Shown here: piece after piece, positions 57,695-64,000 of the stretch | How the letters are laid out: each line of letters opens with the position of its first letter | Position numbering within the stretch: position 1 is the stretch's first letter | From: Thioalkalivibrio paradoxus ARh 1 | GTDB taxonomy: Bacteria; Pseudomonadota; Gammaproteobacteria; Ectothiorhodospirales; Ectothiorhodospiraceae | Reading direction: 5' to 3' | DNA: 64,000 nt | NCBI RefSeq assembly: GCF_000227685.2 | Contig: NZ_CP007029.1 | Span: 2,826,501-2,890,500, forward strand | Translations under genes and position numbers: made by a program | The notes under the pieces: model-generated | Database searches by the model: none | What the model was told of the DNA's origin: nothing | The model's input: only the letters and a program-made list of their open reading frames with translations

Positions 57695-58362
57695 AGCATT
57701 CTCCCGTCTTTCATTTTCAGGACACGATCGGCCCGCTCGGCGAGCGCGTTGTTGTGCGTGACCATCAGAAGTGAGGTGCCATCCTGGTTCAGCGTCTGCA
57801 GCAGCAGGTCCATGACTTCGGCCTCGGTCTGCTCGTCGAGGTCGCCGGTCGGCTCGTCGGCGAACAACAGCGTCGGCCGGTTGATCAGCGAACGGGCGAT
57901 TGCGACGCGCCGCTGTTGTCCGCCCGACAGCTCGCTGGGGTAGCAGTGGATCTTCTCCGTCAGCCCGACGGTGTCGAGTAGCGCCTCGGCCTGGGAATAC
58001 ACGTCGGCCGAGACGCGTTTCCTCCCGAACATTCGCGGGAGAACCACGTTGTCGAGCGCGGTCAGGGTCGGAATCAGGCTCGAAAACTGGAACACGAACC
58101 CGATACGTTCGTTGCGCAACAGCGATCGGCGCGCATCCCGTTGCCCCCACAGCGATTCATCCTCGAAATAGACGGTTCCCGAGGTCGGCCGCGTGAGCCC
58201 TCCCAGCATGCTCAGCAGGGTCGACTTGCCGCTGCCGGAGTGTCCGATCACCGCGACGAACTCACCCGGCGCGATATCGACCGAGACGGCGTGGACCGCG
58301 TGGATGCGCTGGTCCCCGATCACATAGGACTTCGACAGTTCTTCGCCACGCAACAACATCAT
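57691..58362 (-). CDS. ABC transporter ATPase (LolD/MacB type), second
   Basis: A 223-residue ATPase: Walker A GHSGSGKS, signature LSGGQQRRVAIARSL, Walker B LLFADEPTGDLD, switch His in MVTHNN. It is similar in class to the first ATPase but not a close copy. Starts and stops overlap its neighbours on both sides by four bases, so it is translationally coupled to both permeases. Confidence 0.93.
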   Translation of the reverse strand: MMLLRGEELSKSYVIGDQRIHAVHAVSVDIAPGEFVAVIGHSGSGKSTLLSMLGGLTRPTSGTVYFEDESLWGQRDARRSLLRNERIGFVFQFSSLIPTLTALDNVVLPRMFGRKRVSADVYSQAEALLDTVGLTEKIHCYPSELSGGQQRRVAIARSLINRPTLLFADEPTGDLDEQTEAEVMDLLLQTLNQDGTSLLMVTHNNALAERADRVLKMKDGRML

Positions 58363-59561
58363 TCACCTGCCCGAATCGCGTCGTAGGGTTCCAGTCGTGC
58401 GCCCGAGACCGCCGGGTAACTCGCGCCCAGCGTCGCCACCAACAGCGCCATCAGGACCGCGGCGCCGCCCATCAGCGCGATATTCTCGACCGGCGGCCAG
58501 AGGAACGGGATGTTCAGCAGTTCAAGGTGGAACCCGATCGTGCGGCTGAACATCCGTAGCAGTACCAGCCCAAGCGCGACCCCGGCCAACCCGCCCGCGG
58601 CCCCGAGCATCGCCGACTCGGTGAGCACCAGGTTGAACACCCGGCCCTTGCGCGCGCCGATCGCCCGCAGCAGACCGAGCTCGCGCCGGCGTTCATTGAT
58701 GATCGTGGAGAAGATCGCGCTGATCATCAGGATATTGCCCAAAATCAGCACGCCTGTGAGCAGCGCGGTGCCGGCGAACAGCGCGACCACGTTCTGGCGC
58801 ACGCCGGTCACCACGTTGCCGGCGGTGACCACCGAGATGTTCGGGTTTTGCGCCAGTGCGAAACGCACGTGGTCCGCATTCGCACCGCCCTCGAGCCGCA
58901 CCAGCACTGCGGAAATATCGCCCGGACCGAAACCAAGCTCGACGTCGTCGTAGTCGCGCGACGCCTCGGCCAGCGCGTAGGCGTCGGCAAGATCCAGAAA
59001 GATCGCATTGTCGGACAGGCCGATGCCGGTCCGGTCGAGCTTGCCGTACACCGTGAAGTAACGCCCGTAGTAATAAACACTCTCACCCAGCTCGAACTGG
59101 CTGGCTCCGCCGACGACCACGTCCCCGGGCTGCATCTCGCGGTTCAGATGTTCGTTGACCCAGGGCATCACGGTGAAGTCGTTCTCCCGGTCGAAACCGA
59201 CCAGGAACGCGTCACCGACGATGCAGTGCTCGGCATCGGCGGTGGTGAGAAAGAGCTGCGACGCCACGGTGTTCACGCCCTGCAGCGCGCCGACCTCCTC
59301 GGCCAGATCGGCCTGCATGTAGAAGGTCGATGGCTCGCCGGTGAGCAACGCGCGCTCCATGCCCACCATGGTGCCCCGCGGCACGACCATCAGGTCGGCC
59401 CCGAGCTTCGAGAATCCGTGGTCCACGCTGCGCTCGATGCCGTGCATCAGCGTCGCGGTGGCAAATACCGCTGCGGTCGCGATTCCAACCGCAAGCACCA
59501 GCGCGGCCGTGCGAAACGGCTTGCGAAAAAGGTTGTGTGCTGCCAGCGTAAAGAGATTCAT
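58359..59561 (-). CDS. FtsX-type ABC permease, second
   Basis: A 400-residue permease with an N-terminal helix (FRTAALVLAVGIATAAVFATATLMHG), a periplasmic domain (about 45-265) and three C-terminal helices. The segment LTGVLILGNILMISAIFSTIINERRRELGLLRAIGARKGRVF is the FtsX-family core. It pairs with the second ATPase. It is the first transporter gene after thiocyanate dehydrogenase, separated by 61 bases with a small hairpin (59587-59604). Confidence 0.92.
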   Translation of the reverse strand: MNLFTLAAHNLFRKPFRTAALVLAVGIATAAVFATATLMHGIERSVDHGFSKLGADLMVVPRGTMVGMERALLTGEPSTFYMQADLAEEVGALQGVNTVASQLFLTTADAEHCIVGDAFLVGFDRENDFTVMPWVNEHLNREMQPGDVVVGGASQFELGESVYYYGRYFTVYGKLDRTGIGLSDNAIFLDLADAYALAEASRDYDDVELGFGPGDISAVLVRLEGGANADHVRFALAQNPNISVVTAGNVVTGVRQNVVALFAGTALLTGVLILGNILMISAIFSTIINERRRELGLLRAIGARKGRVFNLVLTESAMLGAAGGLAGVALGLVLLRMFSRTIGFHLELLNIPFLWPPVENIALMGGAAVLMALLVATLGASYPAVSGARLEPYDAIRAGE

Positions 59562-59586
59562 TCCGCCCCCCGAGCATCAAAAGAGC

Positions 59587-59604
59587 GGCCGCCGGACGGC
59601 GGCC
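59587..59604 (-). terminator. small hairpin after thiocyanate dehydrogenase
   Basis: A 7-base stem GGCCGCC / GGCGGCC with a four-base loop lies between the dehydrogenase stop and the permease start. Without a T-run it is more likely an RNA-stability element giving more enzyme than transporter. Confidence 0.45.
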
Positions 59605-59622
59605 CCAATGCGCACGACGATG

Positions 59623-61269
59623 TCAGGTCGTGGTGGAGCGGCTGATCCGCAGGTCCTCCAGCGTGCGGGGCACGATCACGTTGTCGTGGTGCCCCATCGG
59701 GCTGGGCAGGAAGCCGAGGACCTCGTCGGTCTCGGTTTCCATGACCACGATCGCGGACGCCGTGTTCTGGTAACCGGAAAGCGTGCCGACGACGAACTTG
59801 CCGTCGTAGGTAATCGCCAGTGTATGCATGTCGGGGCCGAGGTCGACCTCCTTCAGCACTTCCCAGTTGACCGCGTCGATCACAGCGATCCCGTTCGGGG
59901 TCGGCGACGGCCACCACATCGTGACGTAGATCTTCTTCGCGTCCGGCGTGAACACCATGTGGAAGGTGTTCGGGTAGGCGCCGCGCCAATCGGGGCTCTC
60001 GACGACCGCCTTCTTCTCCCAGGTCGTGGGGTCGTCGTGGTTGGAGCTGTCCCAGACCATGATGTTGTTCTGGCGCAGGCTGTTCATGAACAGGAAGCTC
60101 TGGCCGTCGGGCGAGAAGCCCGCCTGGTGCCCGGCACTGATCACCTCGGGAATGTCCACGGTCCAGGTGTCGTCATCGACCTTGACCAGCTGGAACTGCG
60201 AAGGCGTGCCCTTCGGCCCGGCGAGGACCGCCACCGGCACCTGGTTCTCGCGGTCGAACACGACGCAGACACCAGGCAGACGCATCGACGCGACCGCCCA
60301 CTTGCCGCGCGGGTCGAACACCAGCGCATCGTTCGCAACGGAGTGCAGCGGACGATCGCCCGAAACCTTGCCGTCCTCGATCGCGAGCTCGCCGCCAGGG
60401 ACGAGTTCCCAGTCGATCTTGTTGCCCTTGGAGCCCTGCAGGTCGTAGCGACCGCCGGGCAGCGTCGGCTTCAGGCGTTTGATGGTCATGGTGCCGCCGT
60501 CGAGCCAGGCGCGCTTCAGGTCCTTGACGTTCGGATCCCAGTCGAAGGCCCAGGCGTATCGGACCATATCGGTCTCGCGATCGAACTCGGCGCAGATGTC
60601 CTTCTGCCCGTCGCCCACTGCATAACCGTCGGCTTCGGGGGTGATCGTCACGTGCACACCCAGCCCCAGACCGCTGACCTCGGCGGCATCGCGCTGCAGG
60701 TTCATGCGCGTCCCGTCGTACTTGATGCGGTAGATCTTCATGCCCTCGCCCGGGTCTTCCACCGTGACCGGCACACCGTAGATGAACAGGTTCTTGCCGC
60801 CCTGGGTGTTCACCACGAACTCGAACTCCTTGTAGGGGTCCGGGGACGGGAAAGCCGCCATGTGGTGCATGATCGGGCAGGTGTCGCCGTAGTTCCACGC
60901 GGCCAACCAGGCCATCGTCCAGCCGGTGCTGAGGTCAGTGGCAGCGACCGTGCCGGAGAACTTGCCCGGGGCAACCAGGACGTACTTGCCGAGCTGGTCG
61001 TAGAAGTCCTGGACCTTGACGTACTTGCTGCCGCTGCGGCCGAAGATCTGCGCCTGGGCGTCCTGGGTCACCAGACCACGGACGCTCTCGGGCATGAACG
61101 GGGCGGCGGCGGTGGCAGCGAACGCGGCGCCAGTGCCGATCCCGACGGTCTTCAGAAACTTGCGCCGGGACTCCGATGCCCCCGTGTCCTCCACGCTACC
61201 TTCGGCGGTCTCCGCGGCGATGTTTGGCTCGGACAGATCCTTGCCATCGATATGGTCGGAATTGCTCAT
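59623..61269 (-). CDS. tcDH: thiocyanate dehydrogenase, trinuclear copper enzyme
   Basis: A 548-residue periplasmic enzyme that oxidises thiocyanate to cyanate and elemental sulfur with release of two electrons. The Tat signal is SRRKFLKTVGIGTGAAFAAT. The rest is a seven-bladed propeller related to N2O reductase but without its C-terminal CuA domain. With the start at 61269 the copper ligands and active-site residues I recall from the T. paradoxus structure fall exactly in place: K103, H135, H206, E288, D314, H381, H437, H482, H528. GGAGGAG precedes this ATG. It heads the operon, 110 bases below a sigma-54 promoter. Confidence 0.97.
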   Translation of the reverse strand: MSNSDHIDGKDLSEPNIAAETAEGSVEDTGASESRRKFLKTVGIGTGAAFAATAAAPFMPESVRGLVTQDAQAQIFGRSGSKYVKVQDFYDQLGKYVLVAPGKFSGTVAATDLSTGWTMAWLAAWNYGDTCPIMHHMAAFPSPDPYKEFEFVVNTQGGKNLFIYGVPVTVEDPGEGMKIYRIKYDGTRMNLQRDAAEVSGLGLGVHVTITPEADGYAVGDGQKDICAEFDRETDMVRYAWAFDWDPNVKDLKRAWLDGGTMTIKRLKPTLPGGRYDLQGSKGNKIDWELVPGGELAIEDGKVSGDRPLHSVANDALVFDPRGKWAVASMRLPGVCVVFDRENQVPVAVLAGPKGTPSQFQLVKVDDDTWTVDIPEVISAGHQAGFSPDGQSFLFMNSLRQNNIMVWDSSNHDDPTTWEKKAVVESPDWRGAYPNTFHMVFTPDAKKIYVTMWWPSPTPNGIAVIDAVNWEVLKEVDLGPDMHTLAITYDGKFVVGTLSGYQNTASAIVVMETETDEVLGFLPSPMGHHDNVIVPRTLEDLRISRSTTT

Positions 61270-61377
61270 TACAGACTCCTCCAAGTAGGTGATGTGCTAC
61301 CGAAAAGCACTGGCGGCCGTTTCGCATTCCGGGCAATCGGCGGCCAGCAGACCGCGTTCGTCGCGGTGACCAGGGCG

Positions 61378-61394
61378 TAGCGAGATCCGTGCCA
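61378..61394 (-). promoter_or_regulatory. sigma-54 promoter of thiocyanate dehydrogenase
   Basis: On the minus strand TGGCACGGATCTCGCTA matches TGGCACG-N4-TTGCW with a perfect -24 block and one mismatch in the -12 block. GG and GC are ten bases apart. The implied transcript start is near 61368, about 100 bases before the start codon. Confidence 0.78.
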
Positions 61395-61459
61395 GCACAG
61401 CTGCGGCGCGGCGTGGGGCGGAATTTCCGGAGCTACCCGGCGTCGGCGCGTTCCACCCT

Positions 61460-61520
61460 GAAACAGCCTGTTCCGTTCCGGTCCGGTGAAACGCCTTTTC
61501 GCGCAACGCCGGAACCGAAC
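61460..61520. promoter_or_regulatory. candidate activator-binding repeats between the two sigma-54 promoters
   Basis: GAAACAGCCTGTTCC at 61460-61474 is a near-palindrome, and it overlaps the left arm of a 12-base inverted repeat (61470-61481 with 61509-61520). The first lies 65-80 bases from the tcDH promoter and 85-100 from the copC promoter, distances usual for NtrC-type upstream sites. Confidence 0.45.
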
Positions 61521-61559
61521 CCGCGGGCCCCACGGCAAAGAACAAGGGGCGCAGCGGTC

Positions 61560-61576
61560 CGGCACGCTTTTCGCAT
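61560..61576 (+). promoter_or_regulatory. sigma-54 promoter of copC-copD
   Basis: CGGCACGCTTTTCGCAT matches TGGCACG-N4-TTGCWT with two T-to-C changes. The GG and GC are exactly ten bases apart. The implied start is near 61587, giving a leader of about 115 bases. Confidence 0.68.
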
Positions 61577-61700
61577 GCAGGTACTCCATCCGCGACGCCG
61601 GGGCCCGATGCGCCGGAGGGTCTTCGCCCCCAGCCAGCTCTCCGCACGGACGGCCGCGGCGCCGCGGACCTGATTGACCCACGACCAACGGAGGCAAGCG

Positions 61701-62183
61701 ATGTACGCAACCAAACCAGGACTTGCGCGCCTGGCACCCGCAGTACTGGCCGCAGCGGTTTTCGTCGCGACACCCGGCACGGCCGACGCACACGCACACC
61801 TGCGCGCGGCCGACCCGCCCGAGGCGATCGTCGATGCCGCCGGACTCCGGGAAATCCGCCTGGTCTTCAGCGAGCCCGTGGTGGATCGCTTCAGCACGTT
61901 CCGGGCGTTCCGCCTGAGCCTTCCCGAGAACGGCATCCGCAATCTGACCCAGCTCAATACTCTCGCCTCGGAGCTGGGGGTCGACACCGAGGAGAGCGCC
62001 CACCACGAAGTCGAACTGGAGAGCGACCTTTCCTCGCAGTCGGCCGAGGTCACCCTGCATAGCGATGAACCGCTGCCCGCGGGGGCCTACGCGGTGGTCT
62101 GGCGGGTGCTTTCCGTGGACGGGCACACGACCACCGGCTTTCATGCCTTCGTGCACGCGGGTGGGACCGCCTCGAGCCACTGA
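61701..62183 (+). CDS. copC: periplasmic copper-binding protein CopC
   Basis: A 160-residue exported protein. After the signal peptide (PAVLAAAVFVATPGTADA) the mature chain begins HAHL, supplying the N-terminal His of the Cu(II) brace. SVDGHTTTGFHAFVH carries the C-terminal Asp and His ligands. GGAGG precedes the ATG at 61701. CopC with CopD generally moves copper from periplasm to cytoplasm or to copper enzymes; next to a three-copper enzyme, supply to tcDH is likely. Confidence 0.95.
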   Translation: MYATKPGLARLAPAVLAAAVFVATPGTADAHAHLRAADPPEAIVDAAGLREIRLVFSEPVVDRFSTFRAFRLSLPENGIRNLTQLNTLASELGVDTEESAHHEVELESDLSSQSAEVTLHSDEPLPAGAYAVVWRVLSVDGHTTTGFHAFVHAGGTASSH

Positions 62184-62186
62184 CCC

Positions 62187-63356
62187 GTGGAGTTCTTCTG
62201 GACGACCCTGGTGCTTGCGGGACTCGTGTTCCTGCTGGCACCGGGGTTTGTGCGCTACGCAATCCTTCCGCCCGCTGCACCGGACCCGGTCATTGGCGGC
62301 CGCCGGCTGTTGCCCTGGGCCGGCGTCGCGATGCTCGCGGCGGGCACCGTGGGCGACGTGCTGCAGGTGGTCTGGACTGCGCTCGGCACGCTCGACCCGG
62401 AGATGACATCGGCCTATTTCACCGAAACCCGGCACGGCCGGATCAGCCTGGGCCGCCTGGGGTTGCTGGCCGCGTTCCTCGCTGCATGGCAGCTCCTGCC
62501 ACGGCGTGCTAGCGCGGTCAGCCACGCGTTTCTCGGCGCTGGCCTGGTGCTGAGCGTCAGCCTCACCAGCCACGCCGCCGGCGACGGCCAGCACCTGCTG
62601 GTGGCAGCCGACGCGGTCCATCTCGCGGCGGTCGCTGCGTGGGTCGGGACCGTGGTCTGCCTGGCACTGATGCCCGTATGGAGTCGGAAGCCAGTACCTG
62701 CGTGGCTGCCGGAGGCCATGCGCCGGACGTCGGCCGTCGGCCTGGTCGCGGTCGTCGCGGTCCTGGTCACGGGAACGTATGGGATCTGGTCCCACTTCTG
62801 GAGCCCGGCGCAGGTGCTGGGCACTCCCTATGGCCAGGCGCTGCTGTTGAAGCTGCTCCTGGTCGCGCTGATCCTCGGGATCGCCGCACTCAACCGCTGG
62901 GCACTGGTTCCGGAGGCTGCGCGCACTGGCACAGCGACTCGGCTCGGCTGGTCTGTCCGCGTCGAGGCGGGATTGCTGATCCTGGCGCTGGTCGCCGCCG
63001 GCTACTACGTGACGCGGTCGCCGCCAGGGGAGCCGTCGTCGCTACTCGATCCCGTGGAACTGGCGGAGCAGCTCGGACCCTATCGAATCGACGCGGCCTT
63101 TGTTCCGGCCGACCCGGGCTTTCGCCTGCAGCTGGAGGTCACCGACCTGGAAGCCGTGCCGCTGGCCACAGACCCTGGCGTGCACCTGGTCCTGGACATG
63201 ACGGACCATCGCATGGTGCCGTTGCGCCCCGCGGTGGAACGGATCGGTCCCGGCCAGTACCGCGCCCGTGACGTGTTCACAATGCCTGGCCGCTGGCAGG
63301 CCCGGTTGCAGGTCGGCGACGAAACCATGCTGTTGTTCCTGGATGCGCGGCCGTGA
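62187..63356 (+). CDS. copD: CopD-type copper transport membrane protein with extra C-terminal domain
   Basis: A 389-residue inner-membrane protein with about eight helices (residues 1-290) and conserved His in SHAAGDGQHLLVAADAVHLAAVAAWVG, typical of CopD/YcnJ. Residues about 300-389 form a periplasmic YtkA/FixH-like beta domain (DAAFVPADPGFRLQLEVTDLE, HLVLDMTDHRMVPL, GQYRARDVFTMPGRWQARLQV), with Met and His that could bind copper. The GTG start lies three bases after the copC stop, so copCD is an operon. Confidence 0.93.
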   Translation: MEFFWTTLVLAGLVFLLAPGFVRYAILPPAAPDPVIGGRRLLPWAGVAMLAAGTVGDVLQVVWTALGTLDPEMTSAYFTETRHGRISLGRLGLLAAFLAAWQLLPRRASAVSHAFLGAGLVLSVSLTSHAAGDGQHLLVAADAVHLAAVAAWVGTVVCLALMPVWSRKPVPAWLPEAMRRTSAVGLVAVVAVLVTGTYGIWSHFWSPAQVLGTPYGQALLLKLLLVALILGIAALNRWALVPEAARTGTATRLGWSVRVEAGLLILALVAAGYYVTRSPPGEPSSLLDPVELAEQLGPYRIDAAFVPADPGFRLQLEVTDLEAVPLATDPGVHLVLDMTDHRMVPLRPAVERIGPGQYRARDVFTMPGRWQARLQVGDETMLLFLDARP

Positions 63357-63559
63357 GCTGCGGCGGAAGAACGCGGCCAGCGCGGCTGCAGACCGGCACG
63401 GGAGTTGCAGCATTTCCCCCACCTGGGACGGGCCGCGATGCCGCGGCCCGTCGGTCAGGGCAGCCGCGGCCACCGTTCATGGGTTAGACTCGGGATCCTG
63501 CGGGCGCCCCCGGCATCCACTACTGCAAGCCAACCCTCTGACATTCTGGAGAATCCACT

Positions 63560-63823
63560 ATGGGAATCGGCGGTATCAGCATCTGGCAACTGGCCATCAT
63601 CCTCGCGATCGTGGTGCTGCTGTTCGGCACCAAGAAGCTGCGCAACGTCGGCGGCGATCTGGGCAGCGCTCTGCGGAACTTCCGCAAGTCGGTGAAGGAA
63701 CAGGAAGACGGCCCGGACTCCCTGGCCACCGAGCAGGAAACGAAAGGCGACGACGCTGCACGCCCGGTGGTCCTCGCCCAAGCCGGTGCCGATGCGCCGG
63801 GCCGGGCTGGCGATCGTCCCTGA
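63560..63823 (+). CDS. tatA: Tat translocase subunit TatA/TatE
   Basis: An 87-residue single-helix protein: [34 protein letters not shown], the TatA N-terminal helix, FGTKKL hinge and amphipathic helix. The acidic tail is disordered. No tatB or tatC follows in the window. It sits beside two Tat substrates (tcDH and the FccB-like flavoprotein), so it may boost export of this cluster. It lies 203 bases after copD. Confidence 0.95.
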   Translation: MGIGGISIWQLAIILAIVVLLFGTKKLRNVGGDLGSALRNFRKSVKEQEDGPDSLATEQETKGDDAARPVVLAQAGADAPGRAGDRP

Positions 63824-63911
63824 CCCGCCGCTCCCCTGAAGCCGCCCCCGGGACGCTGCGCGGATCCAGGGAGCGGCCCAGCGACGTGTCCGCACGGATG
63901 CCGATCCCGCG

Positions 63912-64000
63912 ATGATCGACGTCGCCATCGTCGCCTTCGCCACCTTCTTCGTGACGGTGGGGCCGGTGGATGTGGCGGTGGTCTATGCCGCGCTGACCCC
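63912..64000 (+). CDS. MarC-family membrane protein, N-terminal fragment cut by the window edge
   Basis: The frame from the ATG at 63912 reads IDVAIVAFATFFVTVGPVDVAVVYAALTP and stays open to the end. The pattern FVTVGPVDVAVVYAALTP matches the first helix of MarC/YhgN transporters (usually FVTIGPxxxxPIF). Function of the family is unsettled. Only 29 residues are visible. Confidence 0.72.
   Translation, partial: MIDVAIVAFATFFVTVGPVDVAVVYAALT

Larger units (their letters stand above)
61270..61700. promoter_or_regulatory. divergent control region tcDH/copC
   Basis: 431 bases without a gene, flanked by two outward-facing sigma-54 promoters (61378-61394 and 61560-61576). Between them are a perfect CGGAA-T-TTCCG palindrome (61419-61429), GAAACAGCCTGTTCC (61460-61474) and a long inverted repeat whose arms GTTCCGTTCCGG (61470-61481) and CCGGAACCGAAC (61509-61520) match at 11 of 12. 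This is the expected layout for shared activator binding. Confidence 0.7.

Noticed and set aside
59623-61269. Nitrous-oxide reductase NosZ
   Set aside because: The propeller is related, but there is no C-terminal CuA domain, and the residues match thiocyanate dehydrogenase position by position.

Overview
The window is a GC-rich chromosome segment with tightly packed genes. It looks like a gammaproteobacterium of the haloalkaliphilic sulfur-oxidising genus Thioalkalivibrio. The conserved gene order (psd/fimX, dnaJ-dnaK-grpE-hrcA, nadK-recN-fur-bamE-rnfH-ratA-smpB, dnaQ-rnhA-mltD) is gammaproteobacterial. The diagnostic gene is a Tat-exported copper enzyme at 59623-61269, recognised as thiocyanate dehydrogenase. 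The copper-site and active-site residues I recall for the Thioalkalivibrio paradoxus enzyme (K103, H135, H206, E288, D314, H381, H437, H482, H528) all fall at exactly those positions here. No rRNA, tRNA, CRISPR array, insertion sequence or phage gene was recognised.

1-37 kb is mostly housekeeping. It holds prmB, two FimX-like c-di-GMP effectors with degenerate GGDEF and EAL motifs flanking psd and a PilZ-like gene, and a complete EF-P beta-lysylation set (efp, epmA, epmB). The heat-shock cluster hrcA-grpE-dnaK-dnaJ follows, with a CIRCE-like operator before hrcA. Then come NAD kinase, RecN, Fur, BamE, RnfH, RatA, a sodium symporter, SmpB, DnaQ, RNase HI, a methyltransferase, MltD, FabI, PpiD, YjbQ, an EF-G paralogue, a spermidine-synthase-like membrane protein and an exported isoaspartate methyltransferase.

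37.5-47.3 kb is an envelope copper-handling block. On the plus strand lie a metallo-mystery pair (MbnP-type copper lipoprotein and MbnH-type dihaem peroxidase) and a predicted outer-membrane barrel. Converging on it is an apparent six-gene operon on the minus strand: TonB-dependent receptor, beta-propeller protein with a CxCC motif, TlpA-like thioredoxin, TonB with 47 Glu-Pro units, ExbB and ExbD. Together they look like a dedicated uptake and redox-loading route for copper.

47.7-63.8 kb is the thiocyanate and sulfur-oxidation block. A flavocytochrome-c-like set (cytochrome, Tat-exported flavoprotein, His-rich cytochrome) is read rightwards. A nine-gene minus-strand run carries thiocyanate dehydrogenase, two FtsX-type permease/ATPase pairs, two small envelope proteins, a multi-GAF histidine kinase and an NtrC-type sigma-54 activator. 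copC-copD and tatA are read rightwards beyond it. I find sigma-54 -24/-12 elements, with exact GG-N10-GC spacing, before the dehydrogenase, before copC and before the flavocytochrome genes. GAAACAG/GTTCC-type repeats lie 85-100 bases upstream of two of these promoters. The simplest reading is one sigma-54 regulon, run by the two-component system in the cluster, joining thiocyanate oxidation, its copper supply and downstream sulfur oxidation. The window ends inside a marC-like gene.
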